Below the pieces are notes generated by a model that was given only the letters and a program-made list of their open reading frames with translations, did no database searches and was not told where the DNA came from. A stretch of DNA of 12,075 nucleotides from Candidatus Parvarchaeota archaeon (GTDB lineage Archaea > Nanobdellota > Nanobdellia > Pacearchaeales > GW2011-AR1), in NCBI GenBank assembly GCA_004195435.1, contig PSPM01000009.1, positions 1 to 12,075 of the forward strand. Reading direction: 5' to 3'. A program made the translations under genes and the position numbers. Positions 10,272-12,075 of this stretch are shown in pieces (position 1 is the first letter of the stretch; the number at the start of each line of letters is the position of its first letter).

Positions 10272-12075
10272 AAAATCAGATTATAAAGCTGAACAGATAA
10301 AGGTTATGGAGGGCCTTGAAGCTGTTAGAAAAAGACCTGGAATGTACATTGGAAGCACTGGCAAGTCAGGATTGCATCATTTAGTTTACGAAGTTGTAGA
10401 TAATGCAGTAGACGAAGCAATGGCAGGTTATTGTGACTTAATTGAAATTAGTTTAAATAAAGATGGTTCTGTAACAGTGAGAGATAATGGCAGGGGGATA
10501 CCGGTAGATATTCATAAAAAATATAAAATTCCAGCAGTAGAAGTTGTAATAACAAAACTTCATGCTGGTGGAAAATTCGATAAAGGAAGTTATGCTATCT
10601 CTGGAGGTTTACATGGAGTAGGAATTAGCGTGGTTTCAGCTCTTTCTAAATTAATGAAAGTAAATATCAAAAGAGATGGAAAAATTTACCAACAAGAATA
10701 CGAAATAGGAAAACCCTTATACAAATTAAAAACTTTAGGAACTACCAAAAAAGAAAATACTGGAACTGAAATAACATTCTTTCCAGATGAAGAAATCTTT
10801 TCAACAACAAAGTTCGACTTTTCTATTCTACAAACCAGATTCAGGGAAATAGCTTTTCTAAATAAAGGAATTAAAATAAAATTGTTAGATGAGAATACTC
10901 AAAAATCTGAATTATTCCATTATGAAGGAGGGATTATAGAGTTTGTTAAATGGGTAAACAAATCAAGGGAAGCGTTGCATAAACCAATTTATTTCAAAAA
11001 AACTGAAAATGATATTATAGCGGAAATCTCAATACAGTATAATGAAGGATATCAAGAAAACATCATGGGATTTGTAAATACAATTAATACTGTTGAAGGA
11101 GGGACTCATGTAGCAGGATTTAGAACAGCTTTAACAAGAGCAATTAATGATTATGCTAAGAAAAACAAAATGATCAAATTAGGTAATTTGAATGGTGACG
11201 ATGTTAGAGAAGGATTAGCTGTAATTATTTCTGTAAAAGTTCCAGAACCACAATTCGAAGGACAGACAAAAACTAAATTGGGAAATTCGGAAATAAAGGG
11301 AATAATTGATAGAATTTGTATGTCTTCCTTGGTAGAATTTTTCGAAGAAAATCCAAGCGTCGCAAGAAAAATTGTTGGTAAAGCAATTGATTCTCAAAAA
11401 GCAAGAAATGCAGCTAGGAAAGCTAAAGAATTAGTTAGAAGAAAAAGCGCATTTAGCGTGGGAGGACTTCCAGGAAAATTAGCTGATTGTTCAAAAAGAA
11501 AAGCTGAAGAAACAGAATTGTATATAGTTGAAGGTGATTCTGCTGGAGGTAGCGCTAAACAAGCAAGAAATAAAGAATTTCAAGCAATACTCCCATTGAA
11601 AGGAAAGATCTTAAATGTCGAAAAAGCTAACCCTGCAAAAGTTTTCTCAAGTGAACAAATTTCCAATCTAGTAACTGCGATAGGCACTGGAGTTGGAGAT
11701 CAGTTCGATATTAGTAAATTAAGATATAATAAAATAATAATTATGACTGACGCGGACGTGGATGGTGCCCATATTATGACTTTGTTGTTGACTTTCTTTT
11801 ATAGATTTATGAAAGAGTTGATAGATAATGGAAATGTTTACCTTGCAGTTTCTCCACTTTACAAAATTAAAAAGAAAAGAGACATATATATTTATTCAGA
11901 CAATGAATTAAAAAAGATACTTGAAGAAGCAGGAGATACAAAAATAAATGTTCAAAGATTTAAAGGGCTTGGTGAAATGAATCCAGAACAGTTATGGGAA
12001 ACAACCATGGATCCGAAAGCAAGATTATTAAAGAAAGTGAATATCGAAGACAATTTCAAAGCAGATGAAACATTT
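10261..12075 (+). CDS. gyrB: DNA gyrase subunit B, 3' end beyond the window
   Basis: An open frame of 605 codons reaches the right edge without a stop; GyrB of this type is about 635-640 residues, so roughly 30 are missing. With GyrA it forms the type IIA topoisomerase that introduces negative supercoils using ATP. The GHKL ATPase domain shows EVVDNAVDEA (Glu44, Asn48), VRDNGRGIP (Asp75), HAGGKFD (Lys105) and GGLHGVG (115-121). The transducer holds EGGTH and QTKTKLGN (Lys337). The TOPRIM domain shows EGDSAGG (Glu424) and TDADVDGAHI (Asp497, Asp499, Asp501). The tail QRFKGLGEMNPEQLWETTMDP is characteristic of GyrB rather than topoisomerase VI B. It lacks the large insert of enterobacterial GyrB. 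The start ATG 10261 begins a typical head. Gyrase in archaea is of bacterial origin by ancient transfer; gyrA is probably next. Confidence 0.97.
   Translation, partial: MDTKKSDYKAEQIKVMEGLEAVRKRPGMYIGSTGKSGLHHLVYEVVDNAVDEAMAGYCDLIEISLNKDGSVTVRDNGRGIPVDIHKKYKIPAVEVVITKLHAGGKFDKGSYAISGGLHGVGISVVSALSKLMKVNIKRDGKIYQQEYEIGKPLYKLKTLGTTKKENTGTEITFFPDEEIFSTTKFDFSILQTRFREIAFLNKGIKIKLLDENTQKSELFHYEGGIIEFVKWVNKSREALHKPIYFKKTENDIIAEISIQYNEGYQENIMGFVNTINTVEGGTHVAGFRTALTRAINDYAKKNKMIKLGNLNGDDVREGLAVIISVKVPEPQFEGQTKTKLGNSEIKGIIDRICMSSLVEFFEENPSVARKIVGKAIDSQKARNAARKAKELVRRKSAFSVGGLPGKLADCSKRKAEETELYIVEGDSAGGSAKQARNKEFQAILPLKGKILNVEKANPAKVFSSEQISNLVTAIGTGVGDQFDISKLRYNKIIIMTDADVDGAHIMTLLLTFFYRFMKELIDNGNVYLAVSPLYKIKKKRDIYIYSDNELKKILEEAGDTKINVQRFKGLGEMNPEQLWETTMDPKARLLKKVNIEDNFKADETF

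Noticed and set aside
11215..11397. 60-aa antisense frame inside gyrB
   Set aside because: It is a shadow of the conserved transducer/TOPRIM coding region.
1..12075. CRISPR array, insertion sequence, integrase, defence or toxin-antitoxin genes
   Set aside because: No direct-repeat arrays, transposase motifs or terminal repeats were seen; the genes are mostly core or cell-surface functions.

Overview
The window is an AT-rich stretch of archaeal chromosome. It has a group II chaperonin (thermosome), a Kae1-type tRNA modification protein and the archaeal ribosomal trio L7Ae-S28e-L24e. Most first genes have a TATA box about 24-27 bp before the start codon, which implies leaderless mRNAs. Compact genes, short gaps, many small secreted or membrane-anchored proteins with CARDB-like domains, a bacterial-type GyrB and a DsbA/thioredoxin set suggest a DPANN archaeon (Woesearchaeota/Pacearchaeota-like). 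That placement is inference; no rRNA gene is present to confirm it.

Layout. 1-1774 (minus strand): a partial secreted beta-rich protein, an unrecognised 167-aa protein and a two-CBS protein with a C-terminal zinc ribbon, each with its own promoter. 1882-3492 (plus): thermosome subunit, divergent from the CBS gene. 3504-4445 (minus): secreted matrixin-like metalloprotease with a CARDB tail, convergent with the thermosome. 4530-6523: a cysteine/redox block. It holds a 53-aa cysteine-rich mini-protein (plus), a membrane-anchored thioredoxin (minus, converging to a 1-nt gap), and an operon of a polytopic membrane protein with intramembrane and C-terminal CxxC motifs followed by a membrane-anchored DsbA-like oxidoreductase. 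6596-8888: a membrane-embedded spermidine-synthase-like protein whose 3' end overlaps kae1 by 17 nt. 9028-10154: L7Ae, S28e, L24e and an unknown 99-aa protein, packed with overlaps or 0-1 nt gaps. 10261-12075: gyrB, running off the right edge.

How the genes work together. The 4530-6523 block looks like an extracytoplasmic disulfide or metal-handling system, with the CxxC membrane protein as candidate electron partner of DsbA. The metalloprotease and the left-edge protein are likely substrates of that outside-facing redox system. Kae1 and the ribosomal operon are translation functions. GyrB (with GyrA presumably beyond the edge) supplies negative supercoiling. The most notable regulatory signals are a kink-turn-like fold in the L7Ae leader, which suggests autoregulation, and an 11-codon upstream ORF overlapping the gyrB start.

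No tRNA, rRNA, CRISPR array, insertion sequence or long repeat was seen.
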